A stretch of DNA of 10,435 bases from Desulfobacteraceae bacterium (GTDB lineage Bacteria; Desulfobacterota; Desulfobacteria; Desulfobacterales; Desulfosalsimonadaceae). Below, piece by piece: positions 1 through 6,313 of the stretch. Position numbers and translations under genes: made by a program. Location: positions 1-10,435 of the forward strand of contig JAABTZ010000064.1 in assembly GCA_011389605.1 (NCBI GenBank). Direction: 5' to 3'. Numbering within the stretch: position 1 is the first letter of the stretch; every line of letters starts with the position of its first letter. The notes under the pieces were generated by a model, which was not told where the DNA came from, made no database searches, and saw only the letters and a list, made by a program, of their open reading frames with translations.

Positions 1-100
1 TGGCCTGCCGGCCCTCTTCCAGAGTGTAAAGGCCGCTATAGAGCACGATAACGATTATTGCCGATATCGCAATTATTGCTACTTTTATGGTAAACTTCAT
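1..100 (-). CDS. hflC: HflC, N-terminal 33 residues (runs off the left edge)
   Basis: The minus strand from 100 to the window edge reads MKFTIKVAIIAISAIIVIVL followed by YSGLYTLEEGRQA. This is one hydrophobic N-terminal anchor (about residues 5-21) followed by the LYTLEEGRQA segment typical of the start of HflC, before its SPFH/prohibitin domain. HflC pairs with HflK in the membrane and modulates the FtsH protease. The start is supported by GGAGG a few bases upstream (plus-strand cctcc just right of 100) and by an ATGA overlap with the end of the hflK remnant (stop 97-99). That overlap is the usual hflK-hflC coupling. Because the hflK in front is only a fragment, expression and function of this hflC are uncertain. 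Most of the protein is outside the window. The family call is fairly sure from the N-terminus and the neighbour. Confidence 0.75.
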   Translation of the reverse strand, partial: MKFTIKVAIIAISAIIVIVLYSGLYTLEEGRQA

Positions 101-346
101 GGTTGCCTCCCTTGTACTGGTGGTTGTGCACCAGACTCCATTGAAAGCCATGGCACCATGGCCTTCTGGTCCTGATCCACGATATAAAGCCCCTTCATGT
201 CATCCAGCAAACCGGTCATGGCCTCCAGGTAAAGACGCTGGCGTGTTACCTGGGGGGGCCCCCAGGTATTCTTTTAAAATGGATTCAAACCGGGTTGCCT
301 CTCCCTGGGCACGGTTGACGCGTTCCAAAAGGAGGTGGTATAACAC
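97..346 (-). pseudogene. hflK: HflK C-terminal remnant, 5'-truncated and frame-broken
   Basis: Read on the minus strand, the segment starts after an in-frame TAA at 350-352 and encodes LLLERVNRAQGEATRFESIL, then KEYLGAP. After a shift of one base in the C run (plus-strand G run 252-258) it continues QVTRQRLYLEAMTGLLDDMK, GLYIVDQDQKAMVPWLSM and a Gln/Pro-rich tail, ending in TGA at 97-99. This matches the last quarter of HflK: the RAQGEATRF helix, the VTRQRLYLE motif and a short tail, directly before hflC. HflK is normally well over 300 residues. Here the anchor, SPFH domain and most of the coiled region are absent, and 346 onward is unrelated leader sequence of the next gene. Seven C are present where six would keep one frame. 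The frame break could be a sequencing error, but the missing 5' part cannot be explained that way. The GTG at 344-346 could start a very short product but has no support as one. Confidence 0.7.
315..344 (+). promoter_or_regulatory. Likely sigma-70 promoter for the secreted GKP-repeat protein
   Basis: TTGACG (315-320) and TATAAC (339-344) are separated by 18 bases, giving a predicted start near 350 and a leader of about 70 bases before the ATG at 419. The -35 box lies inside the hflK remnant, where the opposite strand encodes part of ERVNRA. This is inferred from sequence alone. Confidence 0.45.
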
Positions 347-418
347 ATTTTAAGAACAATTAGACAAGCTGAAAGGAAAAATAAGGAACAGACCACAACT
401 GATCAATCGGAGGGATAT

Positions 419-1045
419 ATGTATAAGCCACTGAATATTATGATACTATCCATTGTGTTTCTGTCTTTTCTGGTTATGCCCGCCATTGCGCAAAAGCCGG
501 ATATGGAGACCGGGAAACCTGATTTTGCTGGAAAGCCTGAGCAAACCGGAAAACCGGATTTTGAAGGGAAGCCAGATTCTGCAGGGAAAAATGGTCAGGC
601 AGGTAAATCGAATATAGCACATTTGTACTTTTATGAAAAAACCGGAGGACCTGATTGGGAAATACTTGATGACGGTGCCTGGGGCAAAATGAAATACAAT
701 CTGACAGGTCCGGTATTTGACTTCGTGTTTAACGGACATGGACTGGAGACAGGCAGTACCTATACTCTGATTTACTATCCAGACCCTTGGCCCGGCGACG
801 GTCTGATCTGTCTTGGATCCGGTCTGGCAAACCAGGACGGTGATGTGCATATCATGGGAAGCGTAGATACCGGCGACCTTCCCAAAGAAGATGATGGCAA
901 TTATCCTGACGGCGCAAAAATCTGGCTCGTTCTGACCAGTGATGCGCAATGCCCTTCCGAGGGCGTGAGCGGGTCAATGACCGGCTGGAATCCAACCGAA
1001 TATCTTTTTGAAAGTGATTTGGTAACTTTTGATGATCTGAATTAA
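419..1045 (+). CDS. Secreted protein of unknown function with a GKP hexapeptide repeat
   Basis: I do not recognise a named family. The 208-residue product begins with a clear Sec signal peptide (hydrophobic residues 5-20, likely cut after PAIA, residue 24). A low-complexity stretch follows in which G-K-(P) recurs every six residues (G32, G38, G44, G50, G56, G62). From about residue 66 there is a compact domain rich in aromatic, Gly and Asp residues, with motifs such as WGKMKYNL (88-95), FNGHGLETG (104-112), YYPDPWPGDG (119-128), a CLGSG turn at C131 and a second cysteine, C178. The two cysteines could form a disulfide after export. The beta-rich look is an inference. The start is supported by GGAGGG six bases before the ATG. 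The gene stands alone, between an hflK remnant and a convergent ligase gene, with its own likely promoter and a strong terminator, so context gives no function. Confidence 0.8.
   Translation: MYKPLNIMILSIVFLSFLVMPAIAQKPDMETGKPDFAGKPEQTGKPDFEGKPDSAGKNGQAGKSNIAHLYFYEKTGGPDWEILDDGAWGKMKYNLTGPVFDFVFNGHGLETGSTYTLIYYPDPWPGDGLICLGSGLANQDGDVHIMGSVDTGDLPKEDDGNYPDGAKIWLVLTSDAQCPSEGVSGSMTGWNPTEYLFESDLVTFDDLN
509..616 (+). repeat. Six 18-base in-frame units encoding xGKPxx
   Basis: Residues 31-66 read as six consecutive hexamers: TGKPDF, AGKPEQ, TGKPDF, EGKPDS, AGKNGQ, AGKSNI. The first four keep G-K-P and the last two keep only G-K. The DNA copies have diverged at third positions, so the array is old and held at protein level rather than being a fresh slippage product. 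Confidence 0.8.
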
Positions 1046-1090
1046 CAGATCAAGAAATACGGTTTGGGCACCTTTTTCTAATTGACTTCA

Positions 1091-1119
1091 AAAAGCAGGG
1101 CTTCGGCTCTGCTTTTTTT
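1091..1119 (+). terminator. Rho-independent terminator, probably bidirectional
   Basis: An 11-base-pair stem (1091-1101 with 1106-1116, one G-T pair) closes on a TTCG tetraloop and ends in a run of seven T. It lies 45 bases after the secreted-protein stop. The left arm begins with AAAA, so the minus-strand reading also ends in a T run, and it can also serve the convergent ligase gene that stops at 1230. Confidence 0.88.
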
Positions 1120-1229
1120 ATTCTCACCCTATGCTTCAACAGCTCAATAGACTGTGTTTTTTCCGTCCTGATTTACAGGCCCTGAATGCAGCCTTTCGTA
1201 TCAGCGCAAATGAAACATTTACGCTGCCA

Positions 1230-2855
1230 TCAACTATGCGAGACATCATCTGAGCCAGCAGTTCTCAATTCTCTGCGCAAAATTTTCCCCACTGCGCTTT
1301 TGGGAAGCTGGTCCATAAATTGAATGGATTTTGGCCTTTTGTATGAGGGAAGCCTTTCTCTGCAGAAATCAAGCAGTTCTTCTTCCGTTGCGCTGCCCGG
1401 CGTCTTGAGGGCCACGAAGGCCTTGACTGATTCGCCGTAGACGGAATCGGCAACCCCTATGACGCCGACTTCCAGTACCTTGGGGTGATCGTAAATGACG
1501 TTTTCAACCTCCCGGGGGAAAATATTTTCGCCTCCCCTTATAATCAGGTCCTTTTTCCGATCCGTTATATACAAATACCCATCTTTGTCGGCGTAACCGA
1601 TATCGCCCGTGTGCAGCCAACCGTTTCTCAGGACCTGCGCTGTGGCTTCTGGCTTGTTCCAGTATCCTTTCATCACACAGGGGCCCTTAATTACGATTTC
1701 TCCATTTTCGCCCGGGGGAAGTTCATGGTCATTTTCATCGAAAATCTTAATGGAATTGCATTTCTGATAACAGAGTCCGATTGAGCCGTATTTTGGAGGG
1801 CGTCTTCCAGCTATGTTGCCGCTGTTTACGGTAGCTGCTTCGCTCAAACCGTAACCTTCCCAAATGTGAATTCCGTATTTTTCGCGCCATTGCCTGGCCA
1901 CCTCCAGCGGCATGGGGGCGGAGCCGCATATGCACGTTTTAAATGAACTCAGGTCATAGTTATCCGCTGCCGGGTGGTTTAGAAGCTGTATGTACATGGT
2001 GGGAACACCCCTGAATTCAGTGATCTTGAACTTATCGATAAGTCGCATGGCTTCTTCGGCATCCCATCTCTTAAGAAGGATCAGTCTGCCCCCTGTAAGG
2101 AATTCCAGGTTCAGGGCAAACACGCCGTATCCGTGAAAAAGGGGAAGGGTAATCAGAGATACCCGGTTTCTGCTTACGCCAAAGATTTCATCCTCGACTT
2201 CCCGGGTTTTACCCGGTTCGGTTAACTTTTCCCGGGCGGTTCCCCGGGCTTCAACGCCCCAGGTGTCCAGAAGAACCTGTTCGTAATAACCTGTTACGTG
2301 TGTGTACCAGGTGTAATGGCTCAGCATGACACCTTTCGGATCCCCTGTGGTGCCCGCAGTGTAGATAATGACCGCTGTATCATCGTTATCCATTTCCTCG
2401 GCAGCCAGTTCGTCTGGTTCAAGCGCTGCTATATTGTTCAGGGACAGTGCTTCGTTAGAAACGGCTTCTCCTGTTAGAATGACGTGCCGAAGATTCGGGG
2501 TTTTCCGGCGGGCTTCACGGACGGCTTCCATGGAGTCGGGGGCAGCCACAAGAGCTGTCAAGCCCGCGTCATGGTAAATGTAGCTCAGATAGTCGGGACG
2601 GTGAGAAGGATTTATGGGAACCAGGATTGCGCCGAGCTTAAAGACAGCGAAAAATGACTGTATTAGCTCAGTGCAGTTTAAAAGCTGGACCCCGACCCGG
2701 GCGCCTTTTTTGACGCCCAGCTTTTTGAGGGCATTTCCTATTCGGTTCGCGCCTCGATTTACCTCTATGTTACTGTGCCAATGGCCGTCATTATATACGA
2801 GAGGATACTCACCGAATCTAAGGATGTTGTCTTCCACCATTCTTCCGATGTTCAT
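1230..2855 (-). CDS. Class I acyl-CoA ligase (AMP-binding, fatty-acid or related carboxylic acid)
   Basis: This enzyme activates a carboxylic acid with ATP to an acyl-adenylate and transfers it to CoA. The 541 residues carry the full set of adenylate-forming motifs: the P-loop YTAGTTGDPKGVMLSH (165-180), LPLFHGYG (237-244), the GYGLSEA motif (334-340), HTGDIGYADKDGYLYITDRK (415-434), RGGENIFPREVE (440-451) and PKSAVGKILRREL (518-530). K524 is the expected catalytic lysine of the mobile C-terminal domain. Length is normal for the FadD-like family. A charged insert lies at about residues 197-230, between the P-loop and the LPLFHG motif. The true substrate (long-chain, medium-chain or aromatic) cannot be told from sequence. 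The start at 2855 is supported by AAAGG nine bases before the ATG. The gene is monocistronic, with a promoter near 2952-2980, and convergent with the secreted-protein gene. A role in fatty-acid oxidation or lipid recycling is an inference. Confidence 0.88.
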   Translation of the reverse strand: MNIGRMVEDNILRFGEYPLVYNDGHWHSNIEVNRGANRIGNALKKLGVKKGARVGVQLLNCTELIQSFFAVFKLGAILVPINPSHRPDYLSYIYHDAGLTALVAAPDSMEAVREARRKTPNLRHVILTGEAVSNEALSLNNIAALEPDELAAEEMDNDDTAVIIYTAGTTGDPKGVMLSHYTWYTHVTGYYEQVLLDTWGVEARGTAREKLTEPGKTREVEDEIFGVSRNRVSLITLPLFHGYGVFALNLEFLTGGRLILLKRWDAEEAMRLIDKFKITEFRGVPTMYIQLLNHPAADNYDLSSFKTCICGSAPMPLEVARQWREKYGIHIWEGYGLSEAATVNSGNIAGRRPPKYGSIGLCYQKCNSIKIFDENDHELPPGENGEIVIKGPCVMKGYWNKPEATAQVLRNGWLHTGDIGYADKDGYLYITDRKKDLIIRGGENIFPREVENVIYDHPKVLEVGVIGVADSVYGESVKAFVALKTPGSATEEELLDFCRERLPSYKRPKSIQFMDQLPKSAVGKILRRELRTAGSDDVSHS

Positions 2856-2951
2856 TGCCCTTTGCCTTTCATTGATTTTTTATCGAATTCGTTTGGCAAA
2901 CCCGGTCCTGCTCAAGGCCGGTCGTCTATGAACCCGCTTTTTATGCCAGGA

Positions 2952-2980
2952 TGTATACCAGGATTCGGTTTTTATGTAAA
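2952..2980 (-). promoter_or_regulatory. Likely sigma-70 promoter of the acyl-CoA ligase, with a CCAGGAT direct repeat
   Basis: On the minus strand TTTACA (2975-2980) and TATACA (2952-2957) are 17 bases apart, giving a leader of roughly 90 bases before the ATG at 2855. CCAGGAT occurs on the plus strand at 2946-2952 and 2958-2964, bracketing the -10 box with a 12-base step. That would suit a regulator site, but no known regulator is recognised. Confidence 0.5.
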
Positions 2981-3101
2981 ATAATAATGGGAAAGCAAAG
3001 TCGATGTCACCAAGAATTTCGGCTGTTTCAGAGTTTTGATGATAAAATTATACTGCACTTTCCTTTTCCTGATCCAGTTATGCCCGGATCGTTGGTGGTA
3101 G

Positions 3102-3221
3102 GCTTCGTAGCAATGCTTTCCGATCAGAGGCTTGCGCGATTTTGAAGAATGCAGCGTACTTAGCCGTACGTGAAATTCTGAAAAATTGCGCGTAACGCAG
3201 ATATTGGACTTTTTACGAAGC
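3102..3221. repeat. Nested inverted repeat (MITE- or REP-like) upstream of cysK
   Basis: An outer perfect 8-base pair of arms, GCTTCGTA (3102-3109) and TACGAAGC (3214-3221), encloses an inner imperfect palindrome. The inner arms of 26 bases (3134-3159 and 3166-3191) match at 19 positions and end in GTAC on both sides of a six-base loop, TTAGCC. The element ends 38 bases before the cysK start, so a cysK transcript that begins upstream would carry it as a long stem-loop. It encodes no protein. The design resembles a small non-autonomous mobile or REP-type repeat. That it is present in many copies is an inference from general impression of such genomes and is not shown here. Confidence 0.55.
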
Positions 3222-3259
3222 TGTCAAGGTTTGATGTTTTACAAAGGAGGACGAAGCGT

Positions 3260-4192
3260 ATGCCCCTGTTTGAAGACATTTCTCAGACCATGGGAAATAC
3301 CCCGCTGGTGCGGTTAAAGGGCATGGCAGAGCAGGGCGGGGCAGACACCGGGGCTGAGGTCTACGCCAAGCTTGAATTTTTCAATCCCCTGGGCAGTGTC
3401 AAGGACCGCATCGGCGTGGCCATGCTGGATGCAGCCCGTGATGAGGGAAGAATCGGGCCGGGGTCCCTGATCATTGAGCCAACCAGCGGCAACACCGGCA
3501 TTGCCCTGGCCTTTGTGTGCGCGGCCCGGGGCTACCGGCTCTGTTTGACCATGCCCGATACCATGAGCACCGAACGGCGCAAGCTGCTGTCTCATCTGGG
3601 TGCTGAACTGGTGCTGACCCAGGGCGAATACGGCATGAAAGGGGCCATCCAGGCGGCCAGGGAAAAGGCGGCCGCTTATGAAAACGCCTTTATTCCTGAT
3701 CAGTTCGCCAACCCGGCCAACCCGGAAATCCACAGGAAAACCACAGCCGAGGAAATCTGGCGGGATACCGGCGGCAAGGTTGATGCCCTGGTGGCCGGTG
3801 TGGGCACGGGCGGTACGATCACGGGCGTGGCCGGGCTCTTAAAGGAAAGAAATCCGGATTTCTACGCCGTTGCCGTGGAGCCGGCCGACTCGCCGCTGCT
3901 GTCGGGTGGCAGAGCCGGTCCTCACAAGATCCAGGGAATCGGCGCGGGCTTTATTCCGGAAAACCTGGACGTGAGCATAATCGACGAGGTAATCACGGTG
4001 ACAAACGACCAGGCATTTGACACCGCAAGAGCCCTTGCCAGCCGGCAGGGGCTTCTTTGCGGGATTTCTTCGGGGGCGGCTGCCTGGGCGGCCCTGGAGC
4101 TGGCCAGGCGCCCGGAGTTCCAGGGCAGACGCATTGTCACCATCCTGCCCAGCACCGGAGAGCGTTATATCAGCACGGAACTTTTCCTGTAA
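3260..4192 (+). CDS. cysK: Cysteine synthase A (O-acetylserine sulfhydrylase)
   Basis: This PLP enzyme makes L-cysteine from O-acetyl-L-serine and sulfide in the cytoplasm. The 310 residues match the family length. Visible motifs are NTPLVRL (13-19); NPLGSVKDRIG (42-52), with K48 as the PLP Schiff-base lysine; the substrate loop PTSGNTG (74-80); the phosphate-cup GTGGT (182-186); HKIQGIGAGFIP (222-233); GISSG (268-272); and PSTGERYIST (297-306), with S298 near the pyridine nitrogen. There is no C-terminal CBS domain, so this is the CysK type rather than cystathionine beta-synthase. The start is fixed by a strong AGGAGG about ten bases upstream of the ATG. It is followed after 23 bases by metY in the same direction, so the two form an operon for direct use of sulfide, fitting a sulfide-producing organism. 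The coding sequence is visibly more GC-rich than the flanking ligase and DUF4168 genes. Confidence 0.95.
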   Translation: MPLFEDISQTMGNTPLVRLKGMAEQGGADTGAEVYAKLEFFNPLGSVKDRIGVAMLDAARDEGRIGPGSLIIEPTSGNTGIALAFVCAARGYRLCLTMPDTMSTERRKLLSHLGAELVLTQGEYGMKGAIQAAREKAAAYENAFIPDQFANPANPEIHRKTTAEEIWRDTGGKVDALVAGVGTGGTITGVAGLLKERNPDFYAVAVEPADSPLLSGGRAGPHKIQGIGAGFIPENLDVSIIDEVITVTNDQAFDTARALASRQGLLCGISSGAAAWAALELARRPEFQGRRIVTILPSTGERYISTELFL

Positions 4193-4215
4193 ACCCGAAC
4201 CGTAAAAGAGGGAAC

Positions 4216-5505
4216 ATGTCTGACCAGAAACGCTTTGAAACCATCTGCCTGCACGCCGGCCAGGTGCCGGACCCTGCCACCGGGTCCCGGGCCGTGCCGG
4301 TTTACCGGACCACTTCATACGTGTTTGAAAACTCGGATCACGCAGCCCGCCTGTTTTCCTACCAGGAGTCCGGCAACATTTACACGCGGATCATGAACCC
4401 CACCCAGGAGGTTATGGAAAGCCGCATGACCGCCATGGAGGGCGGGGCCGCGGCCCTGGCACTGGCCTCGGGCACCTCGGCGATTTTTTATTCAATTATC
4501 AATATCTGCTCGGCCGGTGAAGAAATTGTTTCGGCAAACAATCTTTACGGCGGCACCTATACAATGTTTGACAGCATCCTGCCCCAGCTGGGCATCCGCA
4601 CCCGGTTTGTGGATCCGCACAACCCGGAGAATTTCGAGACTGCGGTAAATAAAAATACCCGGGCCATTTTTGCCGAAACCATAGGCAATCCGGCCCTGGA
4701 TTTCACGGATATCGAAGCGGTGGCCAAAATCGCCCAAAACCACCACATCCCCCTGATCATCGACGGCACTTTCACCACCCCTTACCTGCTGCGGGCAATC
4801 GAGCACGGGGCCAACGTGGTGGTCAATTCAGCAACCAAGTGGATCGGCGGTCACGGCACGGGCATCGGAGGTATTGTGATCGACGGGGGCAACTTTGACT
4901 GGACCGATCCCAAATTCACCCTGTTTAACACCCCGGATCCCAGCAATTTCAACCTGCGGTTTGCCTCCGATCTCGGGGAAAACAATCCCATTGCCTTTGT
5001 CATGCGCATGCGGCTGGTGGCCCTTCGCAACCTGGGGGCCTGCATTTCGCCGGACAACGCCTGGATTTTTCTGCAGGGCATGGAAACCCTGCCCCTTCGC
5101 ATGGAGCGCCATTGCAAAAACGCCATGGCCGTGGCTGAATACTTAAAACAACATTTAAATGTCAGCTGGGTGCGGTACCCGGGCCTTGCTGATGATCCCG
5201 CATATCCGGTTGCCTCGCGGTACCTGGAAAAAGGCTTCGGGGCAATGGTGGTATTCGGCATCAAGGGCGGCAGAGAAGCGGGCAGGCGGTTTATTGACAG
5301 CCTTGGGCTGTTTTCCCATCTTGCCAATGTGGGCGACGCCAAAAGCCTCGCCCTTCATCCGGCAAGCACCACCCATTCCCAGCTCAACGAAGATCAGCAG
5401 GTTAAAGCCGGGGTCAGCCCGGATATGATCCGCTTGTCTGTGGGTATTGAACATATTGATGATATACTTGCAGATCTGGATAATGCTTTGTCAATTCAGG
5501 GTTGA
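4216..5505 (+). CDS. metY: O-acetylhomoserine sulfhydrylase (Cys/Met metabolism PLP enzyme)
   Basis: The product is a 429-residue member of the Cys/Met metabolism PLP family that makes homocysteine from O-acetyl-L-homoserine and sulfide, by-passing cystathionine. Signs are the N-terminal ETICLHAGQVPDPATGSRAV (8-27), the partner-subunit PLP contact in SGNIYTRIMNPT (52-63), ALASGTSAI (82-90), DGTFTTPY (183-190), and SATKWIGGHGTGIGG (205-219) with K208 as the PLP lysine. DKxxTTHSQL-like spacing is met by HPASTTHSQL (381-390), and the C-terminal RLSVGIEHIDDI (406-417) is typical. The length and the long insert around 225-290 favour MetY over the shorter MetB/MetC enzymes. I chose the ATG at 4216 because AGAGGGA sits just before it. 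The longer frame starting at 4057 would overlap cysK by many codons without homology. It is co-transcribed with cysK and likely ends at the hairpin at 5562-5598. Confidence 0.93.
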   Translation: MSDQKRFETICLHAGQVPDPATGSRAVPVYRTTSYVFENSDHAARLFSYQESGNIYTRIMNPTQEVMESRMTAMEGGAAALALASGTSAIFYSIINICSAGEEIVSANNLYGGTYTMFDSILPQLGIRTRFVDPHNPENFETAVNKNTRAIFAETIGNPALDFTDIEAVAKIAQNHHIPLIIDGTFTTPYLLRAIEHGANVVVNSATKWIGGHGTGIGGIVIDGGNFDWTDPKFTLFNTPDPSNFNLRFASDLGENNPIAFVMRMRLVALRNLGACISPDNAWIFLQGMETLPLRMERHCKNAMAVAEYLKQHLNVSWVRYPGLADDPAYPVASRYLEKGFGAMVVFGIKGGREAGRRFIDSLGLFSHLANVGDAKSLALHPASTTHSQLNEDQQVKAGVSPDMIRLSVGIEHIDDILADLDNALSIQG

Positions 5506-5561
5506 AATTTTTTGGGATAATGCGGGCTGTATGGCTGCCGGGATTTGTGTGGCACCAAAGG

Positions 5562-5598
5562 CCCCGGGGCCGGAACTTTGGTTTTCCGCGCCCCGGGG
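5562..5598 (+). terminator. Very GC-rich hairpin after metY (terminator-like)
   Basis: Perfect 9-base arms CCCCGGGGC (5562-5570) and GCCCCGGGG (5590-5598) flank a second paired segment, CGGAA (5571-5575) with TTCCG (5584-5588). This leaves an 8-base loop and one bulged C. AAA before the stem and TTT soon after extend the symmetry, but there is no true T run. It sits between metY and the convergent lipoprotein gene and could block read-through or protect the 3' end. Confidence 0.55.
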
Positions 5599-5638
5599 AT
5601 TTAACGGGGAAAGTGAAAATGGATTTTAGTTTCAGAAG

Positions 5639-5806
5639 TTAGTTGGCTCCTCCACCGCCACCGGGCTGCTGACCGGGCTGTTGGCCGGGAGGTTGCTGCT
5701 GTTGTTGATAGCCCCCGCCTCCCCCCGGATCTTCAGGCATGTCGCAGCCCATGCTGAATCCAAGAGCAAGCAGAGCCGCCAGGATAATGTAAAGATGCTT
5801 TTTCAT
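5639..5806 (-). CDS. Small Gln/Pro/Gly-rich lipoprotein (55 residues), unknown function
   Basis: The minus strand encodes MKKHLYIILAALLALGFSMG followed by C21: a short basic n-region, a hydrophobic core and a lipobox FSMG-C, so it should be a lipid-anchored envelope protein. The mature part is only about 35 residues: CDMPEDP, then five Gly, a Gln run (QQQQQ), repeated GQQPG units, and a closing Gly-rich GGGGGAN tail. There is no folded domain. The start is well supported by AAAGGAG with a seven-base gap. It lies 26 bases downstream of the DUF4168 gene on the same strand, so the two are almost certainly co-transcribed. The Gln/Gly/Pro-rich style repeats that of its neighbour's linker. Its role is unknown; a partner or anchor for the DUF4168 protein is a guess. 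Confidence 0.8.
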   Translation of the reverse strand: MKKHLYIILAALLALGFSMGCDMPEDPGGGGGYQQQQQPPGQQPGQQPGGGGGAN

Positions 5807-5832
5807 TTATTTTCTCCTTTCTTCGGGTTGTG

Positions 5833-6288
5833 CTACATCATATCTTCGATTTTTTCCCTCAGCTCAGCTCTTCCCTGCATGGCCATGCTGATTTCATTGT
5901 ATTTCTCAACGCTCATGTCTTTATCTTCAATGACGCTTATTATTTTTTCCCGGTATTTGTTCTGAACTTCACGTGCTTTGTCTTCATCGTCGGCTTTTTG
6001 AAGTTCAGAGGAGTATTCGGATTGGAGTTCCCTTACTTGCTGATGGGCTTTTGCGAATTTTTCAACATCTTCGTCCTTAAAATCATCTTTCTGCCCGGGT
6101 TGCTGTCCGTATTGTTGCTGGCCCTGCTGTCTTTGTTCATCGTACTGTTGCTTCTGCTGCTGCTGACCGCCGTACTGCCCGCCCTGCTGGGCCATGACCG
6201 GAGAGACAGCGAGAGTAAGACATCCGATAAGCAGGGGACAAACAGTTTTCCAGAAGCTTGTTTTGAGTTTAATGGGTTTGGATTTCAT
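5833..6288 (-). CDS. Secreted DUF4168-type protein with a Gln/Gly-rich linker
   Basis: The 151-residue product has an N-terminal export signal (basic to residue 14, hydrophobic 16-32, likely cut after VMA at 33), although LIGC at 20-23 also resembles a lipobox. Residues 34-66 are a Gln/Gly-rich linker (QQGGQYGGQQQQKQQYDEQR and more). From about 71 to 150 is a charged helical domain with FAKAHQQVRELQSEYSSELQ, a middle helix around 102-120, and DMSVEKYNEISMAMQGRAEL (124-143). This matches my memory of the DUF4168 pattern (F-A-x-A opening, a GlsxeeYnqI-like motif near the end); no biochemical function is known to me for that family. The start at 6288 is chosen because AGGAGG lies nine bases upstream and the signal peptide begins there. 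A longer in-frame start at 6429 would precede the RBS and spoil the signal peptide. It is first in a two-gene unit with the small lipoprotein. Confidence 0.8.
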   Translation of the reverse strand: MKSKPIKLKTSFWKTVCPLLIGCLTLAVSPVMAQQGGQYGGQQQQKQQYDEQRQQGQQQYGQQPGQKDDFKDEDVEKFAKAHQQVRELQSEYSSELQKADDEDKAREVQNKYREKIISVIEDKDMSVEKYNEISMAMQGRAELREKIEDMM

Positions 6289-6313
6289 CGTTGCACACCT
6301 CCTTGGATTTTTG

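Larger units (their letters stand above)
2856..3259. other. Gap between the ligase and cysK
   Basis: No gene is supported in this 404-base gap. It holds the ligase promoter on the left, the nested inverted repeat (3102-3221) and the cysK ribosome binding site on the right. A TATACT box at 3049-3054 might be a -10 for cysK, but no good -35 sits at the right distance, so the cysK promoter is left undefined. The plus-strand open frames here have no convincing start and look random. Confidence 0.6.

Noticed and set aside
446..949. 167-residue minus-strand open frame opposite the secreted-protein gene
   Set aside because: It is the antisense of a gene with signal peptide, repeat, ribosome binding site and terminator, and its product has no protein-like motifs or good start.
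4057..4215. An upstream start for metY overlapping the end of cysK
   Set aside because: The extra residues are an out-of-frame reading of cysK, while the ATG at 4216 has its own AGAGGGA and begins the family's usual N-terminus.
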